Below are positions 22,928-34,040 of a stretch of 64,000 nucleotides of DNA, one piece after another (the first letter of the stretch is position 1; each line of letters begins with the position of its first letter). The position numbers and the translations under genes are program-made. Source of the stretch: Arthrobotrys musiformis (Eukaryota > Ascomycota > Orbiliomycetes > Orbiliales > Orbiliaceae); NCBI GenBank assembly GCA_036971715.1, contig JAVHJL010000007.1, forward strand, positions 2,790,001 through 2,854,000, given 5' to 3'. The notes below the pieces were generated by a model. It searched no databases. It was not told where the DNA came from and was given only the letters and a program-made list of their open reading frames with translations.

Positions 22928-24170
22928 GAGCGTTAATTCGATGCCTTAAAGATTGATGTATCTATGATTTTGTACCTTGTTTTCGCGTTTTCTTTTTTGT
23001 TTTTAGTATAAGGGAATTCAAGTGAGTTCTTTGAAATCAAGTACAGCTATACCATACATAAAAGTACCACATTCCGGCAACCACAGGTATCTGTGACATT
23101 CTCGACTACTGCGACACTAGAGCAACACATCAACAATGGAACTTTTGTTGTATTTCCCGCAGGGGGTTTTGGGAACGTTACGACATACACAGTGTCGAGA
23201 CTGCGACATATAGCAAAGATGACCCAATTCAAACCCTTTCAGGTAAATTCGAGAATTTTTTACAGAACGGAGTTGCCTGGTTTGCCAGTTCCCCCTGCCG
23301 ATACTTGCGGTTTCCCGCATATGCGCCCTCCAAAAGTTTGACCAGGTGCATAGGTGACTTCGCGATCGGGTGACCAATATCCCTTCGGAGCGATGTGCGT
23401 CTAGAGATAAATCCTTTTAAAGATCGAATTCTCGGATTGTTACTGGTGTCTCACTTTTCTGTCTCAATTGCGAAGTTGGTGGCTGCAGATAGTGGGTAAG
23501 CTAGAGGTACTCGAAGTCTAACATATCTGCATGAGCAGTGGTCCTAAACGACCAAAATTCGCTTATTCCCTGAATCTATTGAATCCTCGTATCAAAAAAC
23601 ATTTTTTGAGCGCATAAAATCTATATATTAGGTAGTACAATCCTATACTGACCGATGATATATATCCTGCCGCGGATAAGGTTTCGTCAAACCTTGCATA
23701 ATACAGGACGGAAGCGAGCCGAATATGGTTTCAGCCTCACTCGAGTGAGGATCAAGAGGATAGCAAAGCTCCACACATCCCTAATGTGCATGCATATAGA
23801 TTCTCTTGTTTGTAGTGCACTAGTGTTTTCCAAGAATTGCGCAAGTAGACTACAATTCCCCCTCTCTTTGGTTTCCCTAATAAGCCCCATACTCTACAGC
23901 TATATCAATAACTCGACAATATATTCATTCTATAGGACAGTTAGAGGTCCGCAATGAATCCTAGTTCAATGGGGGGAAATGTCATAAATATGGACCAAGA
24001 TTTCCAACTCCACTGTCGCAAGACTATCACGCGTGTGCCCAGACCCCGAGCGCCCTAGCCTAAGATACTACCATCGACGTACCCTATCTTCTATACCCCT
24101 TCCTTGGGATCCATACCTTACTAAACCCTAGAGAAGTTTCGATTACTACTTTTGGGGGCCTTTTTTTGTC
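22928..24170. other. Intergenic region without recognised gene
   Basis: About 1.2 kb between two plus-strand genes. Short frames such as the one at 23655-23957 show no family resemblance. Confidence 0.5.
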
Positions 24171-25931
24171 ATGGATATCGACATCTGCCCAGGAGAGAAT
24201 GCAACTGAGTGCCTTCTGCGAGCTATCCTCCAAGCCCAACTTGCAGCACAGAATGAAATAAACTAGGACCCTATTAGCTTGGTGTTTACCGCCATAATCG
24301 GCGTTTTGGCTCTCGTTTTCGCAGTTTTAACTGTGGTCCAGGGCGTCCTCGCCGCTGGACCGAGAAGCTTGAAAGCCAGTGAATCAGCAATAGGATGGTA
24401 CAGCAAATTTTCGGCGTCGAGCTTCTCGATGAGCGAAATGCGAGTTCGTTCGGTAGCCAAGACACCTATTCTCCGGACCGAAGTTCTTCAAATGCACAAT
24501 CTTGGATCCCATCTCTTCGCGTCTAAAATCCGGAAGGCTAGGTCCTGGTTCCTAAAAACTTTGGCTAAAAGGGAAGGGCTAGGCTTTCGATGGACCACTA
24601 CAATTGGGCCACATCCGTCCGCCAGCTGGGTTGTCTTAATGGAGCACACAAACATCATGAACATCCGCGACTTTGATATGAAGGAGTTCTACACCGATTA
24701 CCTACCAAGGGACATTCTTGCCCCACCGGCCTATGCTGAAGTTCTATGCATCTCGGTCCTCTCGCTACTTTCTGGGTGTACATCTCTCACCATTGATGAC
24801 AAGCATTATCCCCACCTAGAGGGGCTATATACTCGCCTCTATTTCCGCGAACACGCCGAACTCGGGGACGTTGCCATATTTCAACACTTCCCCGATATCC
24901 ACAAATGCGATAATGCAGAGACACTGGAAATCGCGGCCGTCCAGAAGGCATTTTGGTTTGCTCAAGGATACCTTCAGTTTGATGATGTTCTAATCACGAA
25001 GTTTGGCCGCCCAGACGCTTATTTAAGTATCGGTGGCGAGGTGTCCGACTTCGAAACAAGAGCCATTCTACGCAGAATGCGAGGAGCACTTCCTAGGAGC
25101 TTGACGGGCCACGAAGACAAAGTATATCAATCAGCTTTCAAGGGTGCTTGGAAGTATGTTGGCGTTCTTATCGGTTCGGTAGACGTCTTAACGGTACCTG
25201 CCTATCCGACTCAAAAGATTAAGCTCGCGGATATTGTCAGAGAACTTGGAACGGATCTAGGCTTCCTGCCATTAGAGAAGACAACTTCGGAATTTCTAGT
25301 ACCCCTCGCAGAGGAATTTTCAGCCTATGGGTTCTCATTCCGCGAGGTAGGGAAATCAGACGCAGCGGGCTATGTGGGCCTTGACTACCAATTCAAAGCA
25401 AAGCAGCCGTCTACCGCTTGGCTAGAACACGCCAGACGGTGCCATGACCACTTGGGGTCAGAGTTTGAGGCTAAATTTGCAGAAAATCCGATACATGACC
25501 CGTACGAAAAGTCCGAGGGATACTACGATATTGTTCTTGACCTTATGGAGGGTCGACGTCTACTCAAATGGATACAAGAGCCCAACGGACCTTATCAACC
25601 AACTCCTCGAACTAATGGAAGCTCGCCGTCGGGGATTATGTTATCGGTGTTGGATTATTTCCTTGGCAGTTGTGCAGTACCTCTCACCCAACAGGTGTAT
25701 TGGGATATTCTTGCTACTGAAGCATTGTCTGAGAGACCGTTGCAAAAGGGTGTATCGGCCGCGCACCTAGAGATCCTTCAGGGTCAGCGACCGGAAACAG
25801 CAGAATTGGTTTTCATTAAAAAACTGCTTTGGCTCCGCGCAGTGTTTTTGGCCGGATTCCTTCATACCCTACCAGATACTACTCCTTTAGTTGACACAGA
25901 TCTAGGTCGGAGGCTTGTCCCGGTGCTCTAG
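24171..25931 (+). pseudogene. Conserved ascomycete membrane-anchored protein gene interrupted by one in-frame TAG
   Basis: ATG at 24171 opens a frame that reads 31 codons, meets TAG at 24264-24266, and continues in the same frame for 555 codons without another stop to TAG at 25929. The first part (MDIDICPGENATECLLRAI) and the part after the stop (DPISLVFTAIIGVLALVF, one membrane helix, then GPRSLKASESAIGWYSKF) together match the N-terminus of a widespread fungal family that I recall having a Trp in an N-W-D-P motif exactly where the TAG stands. Later conserved-looking blocks include ASWVVLMEHTNI, a Cys-rich helix region, and WLRAVFLAGFLHTL near the end. The only GT upstream of the TAG (24209) cannot make a frame-preserving intron with the AG sites just after it. 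So this is a one-base nonsense allele, a sequencing error or readthrough. Function of the family is unknown. Confidence 0.7.
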
Positions 25932-28246
25932 TTTACGGTCTCGGGCATGAGAGTTAGCTATGTAACGTTAGTATTGTCTCTTTCGATGCTAATTGTCGAT
26001 ATATGTTAAACCATGTTCTAAATTTGTTTCATTATATGCATTATCGCTACGACGTCCTGTCAATAAGTTTATAAATTTATAAAGCTATAGCTAGCTAGCT
26101 ATCTTAAGTGTGGTTAATGGCCTTTGTATAAATGGACACAAATGCTTTACGAAGTACATAATACCAACTCATTGATCGACTACTGTATTACTAGGCCTCT
26201 ATCGATATAGATTTGACGTAGCCTCGAATCCATTTGATGTTATATCTATAGGCGCTTAGCTAATTAGGCGTGTTGGATCTATAGAACCGCATCTAACACG
26301 AGGTATCCAGGGTATTAATATTATGAATAACTATATTCTTATATATGTGGGAAATTCAGTATCTATATTCTATGATAGACCCATGGACACAATATATTTA
26401 TATGCATATAAGGCCCTCTTCGTGTCCCTATATATAATTCAATGATTTTTTTAAAGACTAGATTGTACGTATGGCTAATTCGATATTCAACTTAAAGCTA
26501 TATTACTCCGTATAGAACCTATAATAGCACTCAAATATAATATTTCACTTTCTAGGATATGTTTACGGAGTATTGTATCATAGTATCCTTCTGAAATAAG
26601 GCGTATGGTTCGATTTTAACATCACGACGCCATAGGGGAACGTTTGTAACGCCCTTGATTTTTTTCCCGCGGAGGTTCGAGCTCAGCCCCAAACATGATA
26701 TTGAACCCTCGACTGAGCTATAATACCCCACGACGGCGGCCGGCTTTTGTAACAAACACACTCGATCAGTACCACGGCTAAAACCTGAGAACCAAGCGGA
26801 ACGCACCAACCGACCATGCCCTAACACGCCATGGTTCCATCTTTCAAGCCCAAACCTGGTAGTTGCCTATCGGTATATAGATAACTTAAGTATTTAAGCA
26901 TGTATAGAAGTAGAAGAAGGGCGAACATGCTACATAGAAATGTTCTTTCGTATTCGCCTCTCCGTTTTTTTTTTTATCGACCCCTTGCTGAAACGAGGGC
27001 AGCTATCTCTGTGGAATGTGGAGTAAGAATTTCCCATACGATGCGCCCCACCAACGAAACACGGTCAATTGGCAAACCATACTATCGAAAGTTATTGGCC
27101 AAGAGAAACGTGGTAAAAGGGGGCTGCTCAGCTATCCGCTTCGAGCTTCCCCGGAGAAAATGGAGGGGCCTTCGCATTGATCATCAGGAACCAAAAATTC
27201 GGCCGCAAAAATTTTTTTCTTGTGGGAACGGTTTTTTCTGGCTAAAATAGTCTGGACGGGATGAAATCCCCCTCCGGATCATGGGATTCTAGATTTGAAA
27301 TTTGCATATTTGGGCTTCCGATTGAAACCCATCGATTGGCCGGCCAAGAAAGCACGAACCACTCAAGGCATAGAGAGAGCTTCAATTTGAGTTGCGCGGG
27401 TAGTCAACAGCCTCTCCGCACGGGAAGTGTGAAAAGAGAGTGTTTCTGTCCATAACCGAAGATTGAAGCGAAGGTTGAGTGGCTTTTGTGATTCTTGCTG
27501 CAGATGCAATGAGTGATCACGGTGCAGGAACGAATCGAGCATAACGGCAGGAATACTGCTGTCATGCTAAATCTATTCCGGATTTAAGGGTGGGGTTTTA
27601 TGCTCAATCGAATAACCCAGCCGAAATGTTCTGATCATCTTGGGACCTCATGAAAGCACATGCCGACCCCATTTCCGAGCTTCATTCGGTGAACAGGAGA
27701 ACACATCTATTAATTTGCATGATATAGGGTTATACTACGAGCAATGCGCAAGCTTTTCGCATTATTGAGGTGTTTATTAGCATGGCAAAAAAGAAGCACG
27801 CCGTTCAGCCTCTATTGTATGATCCACTTCAAACTTCCAATACTCCGTGAGTTTATAGCCAACGTGAGAAAGGGTATCCCTGGTTCGAGGGGGACCTATC
27901 CGAGATTTGTCTCCTCTTCCAAATGTATTTCGGCATCGTAAGGGGAAAATTGGTATTATCATTATTCAATAAATTGCATTGTGCATTATTACCTGAACTT
28001 TGTTCTCCGGGACCGAAGAGCACAAAGCGCTTTGACTAGTAGAAGCTGGACGTCCGAAATTTTTTAGGTTTATTTTGGTCGGTTCGGTGGAGAAATTGGG
28101 GTTCCTTTTATCGAATCCGGATCCGCGATACTACTGCATATTTGGGCTAACGTTATCAAGTACTTTCTTACAATAATTCAACTTTGCACGATCGTACGAA
28201 ATATCAATGCAATGTTATTCATCAATCCAAGCAAAAAGAGAATGCT
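25932..28246. other. AT-rich gene-free region
   Basis: About 2.3 kb. 26040-26620 is strongly AT-rich with many TATA-type words and a short inverted repeat (ACTCCGTA near 26504, TACGGAGT near 26562). A minus-strand segment at about 26665-26729 has an RNA polymerase III A-box-like TAGCTCAGTCG but does not fold as a cloverleaf. No coding gene. Confidence 0.5.
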
Positions 28247-28317
28247 GACCACGTATGGAATCGAACCACAGCCTCCGGTTTCATATCCCGGCATGCACAC
28301 CAGTACACCACAGGGTC
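28247..28317 (-). tRNA. tRNA-Gln-like element, probably a diverged or pseudo tRNA (apparent anticodon ATG)
   Basis: The minus strand gives a 71-nt cloverleaf. Acceptor GACCCTG pairs with CGTGGTC (one mismatch and one wobble). The D stem is GTGT/GCAT. Anticodon stem CCGGG/ACCGG has one mismatch, with loop ATATGAA. The T arm is TGTGG-TTCGATT-CCATA. The internal promoter boxes TGGTGTACTGG and GGTTCGATTCC are close to consensus, and a T5 terminator follows within 10 nt (TCTCTTTTTGC). The overall sequence resembles fungal tRNA-Gln (CTG), with the first anticodon base changed so that the loop reads ATG. Stem mismatches and the odd anticodon suggest a pseudogene or the head of a tRNA-derived SINE rather than a working tRNA. 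Confidence 0.5.
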
Positions 28318-29434
28318 TGTCTTGAAATCGGTAAGCCGAAATCATTGGTTCCCTTGAAGCTGCTGTCAAACGTCTGCAGCGGCGTTCAACTTTTTGGCGA
28401 GACCAACGAAGGGCATCAAACCGAGAAAACCAATTTACTATAAAAGATCTTATTCTGCCGTGAAACCCGAACCTTAAGCATATGCATTAGGACACGCCTT
28501 CCGTCCTTGATTCAGAATTATTCCGCGTAAGACGGGATATTAAATATAATTAGCTTAGAAAAGAGAAAAACTTGGAAACTACCCACCAATTCGCCTGCAG
28601 GCGGGCATACTGCAGGTACGACCTTTGTGCGTCGCTGGCTTTGTGGCAACTGGGGGCAGCTGATACGCCATGTTTTTCCTTTCCGTTTGTGCAACCTGCA
28701 GATACACGAAAGGGGTGCTGGGGTGAGGCGATTTGGGCTTGCATTTCGCTCCGTGTTATCAGGGAAGATATGATATGGTGTGCTTTGTCACCCGTTTGGT
28801 ATGCATGGTAGCGAGGCAGATGATATACCTACTTCAAGAAGTAACTGTGACGAGATGCTAGTTCCAGTTATGTTATCGATTTCTTAGTGTGGACATCGCT
28901 TCGACTTGTGTGGATAGATATCTCCGCGAATTTTAGAAAAGGGCTGAGATGCTAGGCGCTTGGAAGGCAGGAAACTCGAGATGTGGCTTGAAGTTTGTGG
29001 AGCGAAGCCAACCGAGCCGGCCAATGGATGCTTGGGCGGAGCGAAACGTCTGTCCGATGATATCATGATCTCGGGAAGGGAAGAAAGATCTAGATCGAGT
29101 CTTCGGGACGGATAGACGTAAAGGCGTTGGCTGCGGACCTTAATAAGCTGGAAACGAAGGCAAGTTATTGGAGGAGCTGGAGACGAGGAGGGGTCAAATA
29201 TGCATCATGATATCAATGGTAAATTATCCGTGGTGATCTGAATGGCCCAACGAATGGTAGGGAGGAAGGCATTTGTTTAGGTAGGGCTAAATTATATATC
29301 ATTAAAGTTCTATAACCAGTATATCATGACATAGAATGCCCCCTCGGATGCGAACACGTATAGAATTACAAAAGAGCCACCCTCTATGCCGAACCCAAGT
29401 CTCGTAACCTGCGTTATTCCGTGTGCCATTTATG
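28318..29434. other. Intergenic region without recognised gene
   Basis: About 1.1 kb. No family-like open frame; ordinary mixed composition. Confidence 0.5.
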
Positions 29435-30118
29435 TCATACCCCGGTTTTCCCGAAATTCATTTGTTCCTCCCTTGCTTTCGCGATAGCAGCCTGCTTCTC
29501 GCGCCATCTCTTCCTATACACAAGTGACACGACGACGCCTACGATTGCGAAGACGACCACACCCACTACAACTCCGGCGGCAACGATGCCGGGTTTTATA
29601 GTGCCACCGTCGGATTCTTCTGAAGCTTGGCTAGAAGCAGAGGTCGTGGCAGCCGGAGCGGCATTGGCCGTTTCCGATGAAGATTCTACTGGAGCTGTTG
29701 TCGAAAATTCAGTTGCGAAGGTTGAGCTTGGTGCTTCCGTTGTGACACTGCTCCGATCAGCCGTGCTTGTTGGTTCAGCGGTTGAAGTTTTGGCCACAGC
29801 CGTTGTTCTAGGTGCTGTAGTTTCCGGAATGGATTCCGATTTACTCGGTTTCGGGGCCTTTGTTGGTTCGGGATCATCCTCCCCCTCATCATCCGATTGC
29901 GTGGGTCGTGCGGACACACTTGTGGGTGCGACTGTTGGAGCGACGGTGGTTGATGAATCATCGGTACTGGTACTGCACGAATCCTCGCTGCCGAAGAAGC
30001 ATTTTACACCATCTGTCGCAGGGTCCCAGACCGATTTGACATCGTCTAAGAAGCCAGCTTGGACGACTTTGCCAGAGATAAGAAGGAGGGAGAGAAGGAA
30101 CTGTGTGCGAAATAACAT
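29435..30118 (-). CDS. Mucin-like single-pass membrane protein
   Basis: Single exon, 227 residues, ATG at 30118. Domain order: signal peptide (MLFRTQFLLSLLLISGKVVQA), a short N-terminal region with two cysteines (KCFFGSEDSC), a Ser/Thr/Pro-rich and acidic ectodomain of about 130 residues likely to be O-glycosylated, one membrane helix (GIVAAGVVVGVVVFAIVGVV), then a basic stop-transfer YRKRWREKQ and a short cytosolic tail ending MNFGKTGV. This layout resembles fungal cell-wall stress sensors of the Wsc/Mid2 kind, but there is no WSC domain and the N-terminal part is too short to assign. It sits alone, with gene-free DNA on both sides. Function is inferred only from architecture. Confidence 0.75.
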   Translation of the reverse strand: MLFRTQFLLSLLLISGKVVQAGFLDDVKSVWDPATDGVKCFFGSEDSCSTSTDDSSTTVAPTVAPTSVSARPTQSDDEGEDDPEPTKAPKPSKSESIPETTAPRTTAVAKTSTAEPTSTADRSSVTTEAPSSTFATEFSTTAPVESSSETANAAPAATTSASSQASEESDGGTIKPGIVAAGVVVGVVVFAIVGVVVSLVYRKRWREKQAAIAKAREEQMNFGKTGV

Positions 30119-33100
30119 TTTTTCCCCTTTTGAGATTTGTGATGCAATATTGCAAATGAGTGGAATTCGGGGCTTGATTGCCTGTGAACCAGCCCGGCTT
30201 TAGGAATCTTATAATACTTTTTAAAAGAGTGACTTATCGAGATAAAATATCTCGATGTTGGAAATGGGTTTAGTAGAGAGAGTTGTGCCGCTCTTCTACA
30301 TGCGATTAGTTGACGCGCGCGCAATGCGTCGGTAGACAGAATTGAAGAGGCTGAATAGCTGGGCAAATGTTTCCAATCGCAAAAGTTCGTTTTGGATATT
30401 TTGGGATTAGAAAGGGGGAAAAAACGCCTCGGTCCAATCACGCGGCTGATAGGAGGAAGCGGACTGGGGACATGTGGGAGCCGATGCACCATTGCTTCAG
30501 GCGGCCAATCAAACAGATGAACCGTCTAAACCTGTCCCACACACCGACGGGTATTCAATGTTGGCCGGTGCCTTGATGACCTCCCGGTCCGTACGTATGT
30601 ATGTTTGTCTGTTGGAATAATCATGCAGGGCGAGCGCCTGTTGGTTAGAGATTGAAGTTGAGGTATCGACGGATTTCTTAATTTAGACGATGCCCGCAGA
30701 AATGCAGTGAAAAGACATGGTCAGAATCTAAACGAATGTAGCATCCACAACTGAAGATCTCTTCTAGATCGATGTTATCCACGGCACAGTTTCTCGACAG
30801 GTAGAGTTGCTTTGGGCCCCAACCCTTCGCTGCCTGCGGAGTATAGATGACGGTATGTCTACCTTTTATGGCCAGCGAACCCAGAAGCTGGACTGACCAT
30901 CCTCTGATGACGCATCTATGGCCTGATAATACACACGTTGTACCATAATATACCGTACTTGTATAATATGCTTTGAAGTCGGTGGATGCACTGTTGTCGA
31001 TTCCTGTGTACCTGTGTACCGATGACTGGTACCTGGCCTGGTTGCCTCGCTGCCCCGAAATCGAAATATTTAAATGGTCTGGCGCACAGGCACTCTCGTC
31101 AAATGAACAAACACCTTTTCGAGCAAGCGGCAGGCGTAGGCTGAGCCCTTGGGGGAATTGGGAACCAACAGCGTGCTGTGTTCCATGAGGTCACTGGCCT
31201 CCCCTGTCAAAATTCCAGCTAGACCCTAGTCAACAGCTCAGGTACCAGGGCAGGGCCTTTTTAGCAAGTCCAGACACTTCTTCCTTTCTTGGACCCCCCT
31301 GAACTATAGGCGACACGGATCGTGCAAAAGGAGAAAGACCTTGGGTCCCATCTCTGCCATGTCGGTCGGTTTTCAGAAGGACCGTCTGAGGCAGCTGGCA
31401 GTGGACTGGTCGTAACCCACAGTCTCGTGGATGTCGACAGAGATCCTTCCGAACAGTCGCCATTGGGCGACCATCAATGCATGAACGGCGGGCAATAACT
31501 GCCTTTTCGATGCAGAATTCCGGAGGCCTGGATCTCACTTTCGCGTTAGCTTCGTTTCCTGTGTGTGCTATCGAATCGATAAATTTGATAAATTTGATTG
31601 AGAGATGATACCAACCCGAAAACGGAGGCTTTCAAGCCCGCTATCCAATTGTGAGGTTCACCGAGACAGCCCGCTGGCCTGTCTTTCTGTCTGAAGCCCC
31701 ACCCGGCCTGTCAGTTTCAATTTATCGCGGTTGTCCAACAAAGACTAGCGACCATTCGAGGACAGGCATCCTTAGCAGTGTCTTTTATACCCTTTTCGCC
31801 CCCCCACTGCTGAAGAATTTCTGAAAGAACGAAAGAATAAATTAATGAAAGAAACTAAGAAGAACTAGAAGAAGAAGAAGGGTTCTCCTGAGGTCTTTTT
31901 TTCCACTTTTTTTCTTCTTTATTTTTTATATTAATTTTGACGACCGGGAACAAGCACCCAGGCCTTGGTGGAGAGAGAGAGATCTGGGAGTCGCTGATGG
32001 ACCTTCAACCCTTCTTCTTCACTTCTCTCTACAACAACAACATCATCAACAACATCACCATCACCATCACCACCGCCAACCTCATCAAACTCATCACCTT
32101 CATAATATTCTTCATCATCACCATCATCAACATTGCTGTCTTTACCAACACCCACGACTTACCTTGGCCGTCGTTTCATCTGCTCAACTTTCACAGGTAC
32201 CGCAGTAGTGTGAATATGGGCTTGTCCACAGGTCACATGAATACCTTGCTTCTGTAGCACGACGCACTGCACTGCACTGCCATGCGACCTGACCGATAGC
32301 ACGACTAATCAACTTTCCAACTTCACTTCACTTCACTTCACTTCACTTCACTTCACATTGTCACTACGCCGACGTATCCTTCCTTCCTTCCTCCTTTCTT
32401 TCCTGTACCTCCATACAGGAATATACTTTAGGTATGTGTATTATTTCTATGAGTGACTTCTTGCCTTTCCCTAGCCTTGCCCTGCGACCTGGTCGTCTAT
32501 GTATTTCACAGGCCTTTTTATTCCTTGTCTTGAGTCTTTCCGTTCTTCGGTCTCGCCAATGTCGGGACTGTGGCTGCTGATCGATATACATATATCTCCT
32601 GCCATGTGAGCCACTGAATGAGCCCTTTTTACCATTTGCGACTTTCATTGTGTCGCATTTTGGCCCACCCAGGTCACAATCGTGCGGCAGGATTGATTCG
32701 GAAACCGGAGCAATAATATATCGGGAGTATGAGGCGAGAGGGAGGTGTATGTACGTACTGTACCTACATACATAAGTGTGTACTTACGTACATACACGCA
32801 TACATCGTCTGTTTCGCGAAATGCATAGATGACCGGATTCAGCCCACATTTTATTTCTTTGCGTATGCCCTCATCATGTCTGTCTGCCCGTTTCTGTTCT
32901 ATCTTACGCTATCTCCTGCATGATCTTATTATTCTCATATTATTATTTTCTGCTTGTACACAGTATTTCGGGCTGGCATGCTATATTTGCACGGTGCATC
33001 CACATGCCCGACGCCTTGCATCTGCATGATATGACCCTCCCTTGGTCGTTCTGCAAGCCAAGTCGTAGTGTCGACGGCGAGCCAATCCGGGGTGCAAAGC

Positions 33101-34040
33101 TGATACCTGCACAGACCTGACGCTGTGACATTCTTTCTGTACCCTCCCTCTGTGTTTGTGCGCGCTCTACTCCAGAGTATGGTTTCTCCCACTAAGATCA
33201 AAAAGGTCTGTGAACTCCACGATTCCAGATCTAACTTTCTTTCTTTTCTCCCCACTTTCGGTCTTCTGTTCTTTGTGTTCGCTTTGCTCGACGGCCGACA
33301 CGCTAGACCACGACTCAGTGACCTAGCGGAGCCTAACTTCCTGCAGCAAGCCTGTTCGCCTAACGACTGACTAAATTCTAAGCTAGATTCTCTAATTTTC
33401 CCCTTTTTGCCCAGTTCGAAATCCTTGGATAGCGAACGCCCTCCCTTATTTATCGAATTTATCCATAGGCCGGCCTAACTACCCCGGTAATACCTCATCG
33501 CTGGTCCAAGCATCGAGCCTTGTGATCGCGAAGACTTATCGGTTCTCCTATCCGCTTGTTCAATTCGATCTGAAACGCTTAAAACAAACCCATAGGTTTG
33601 CCTTCTCATTCAATATATTTTTATATTTCTTCGAGTCAACCAGAGCAGCTTTGGCCTACGGCTCTGACGTACAATATATACACCTTCCAGCCCGTCATCC
33701 TCGAGACCTCGGACTTTACTATTATTAGTCCGAATCGAGCTTGAACTTCCCCAACCTGCAATACCGCGAGGCTGTTTTTGTGCTCGTGCATCGCATAGTC
33801 TTTCTCTTTGTGTGCTCGCCTTAATTGCTTGTTTCTGGTTTCCGTTCATCCTCCGTCGAGTTGCGGAATTGTGTCTACCTGGCACCTCGCCCCAGCTGCT
33901 GCGAGAAATATATTTACGATCGCATTGACAGCTTGGTAATTTCTTTAATTACGACCCGTTTTATAAACTCAATTTTTTTTCGATCTCCCGACATTGCAGC
34001 TGCACAGGTTCCCGTCGTGGGGGGGTTTTCAGTATAAAGG
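30119..34040. other. Long gene-free region upstream of the 1472-residue protein gene
   Basis: About 3.9 kb. From about 31800 it is pyrimidine- and repeat-rich on the plus strand: TTCTTC runs, CATCAC/CATCAT trinucleotide repeats around 32035-32150, and (CTTCA)7 at 32321-32355. It is probably the promoter and long leader of the gene at 34041. Open frames here are repeat-derived. Confidence 0.55.
32321..32355 (+). repeat. (CTTCA)7 microsatellite
   Basis: Seven perfect copies of the pentanucleotide CTTCA in a pyrimidine-rich stretch. Confidence 0.9.

Noticed and set aside
24209..24276. An intron removing the TAG in the conserved membrane-anchored gene
   Set aside because: The only upstream GT (24209) gives intron lengths of 58 or 68 nt with the available AG sites, both of which shift the frame.
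26665..26729. Minus-strand tRNA-like segment with an A-box TAGCTCAGTCG
   Set aside because: The anticodon and T stems do not pair and the acceptor ends are not complementary, so a tRNA call is not supported.
25932..29434. Transposon remnant in the AT-rich gene-free block
   Set aside because: No transposase or reverse-transcriptase-like translation in any frame, and no long terminal repeats could be matched by eye.
29421..30203. Plus-strand 260-codon frame opposite the mucin-like membrane protein
   Set aside because: It is the shadow of a Ser/Thr/Ala-rich gene; the minus-strand protein has signal peptide, membrane helix and stop-transfer in the right order.
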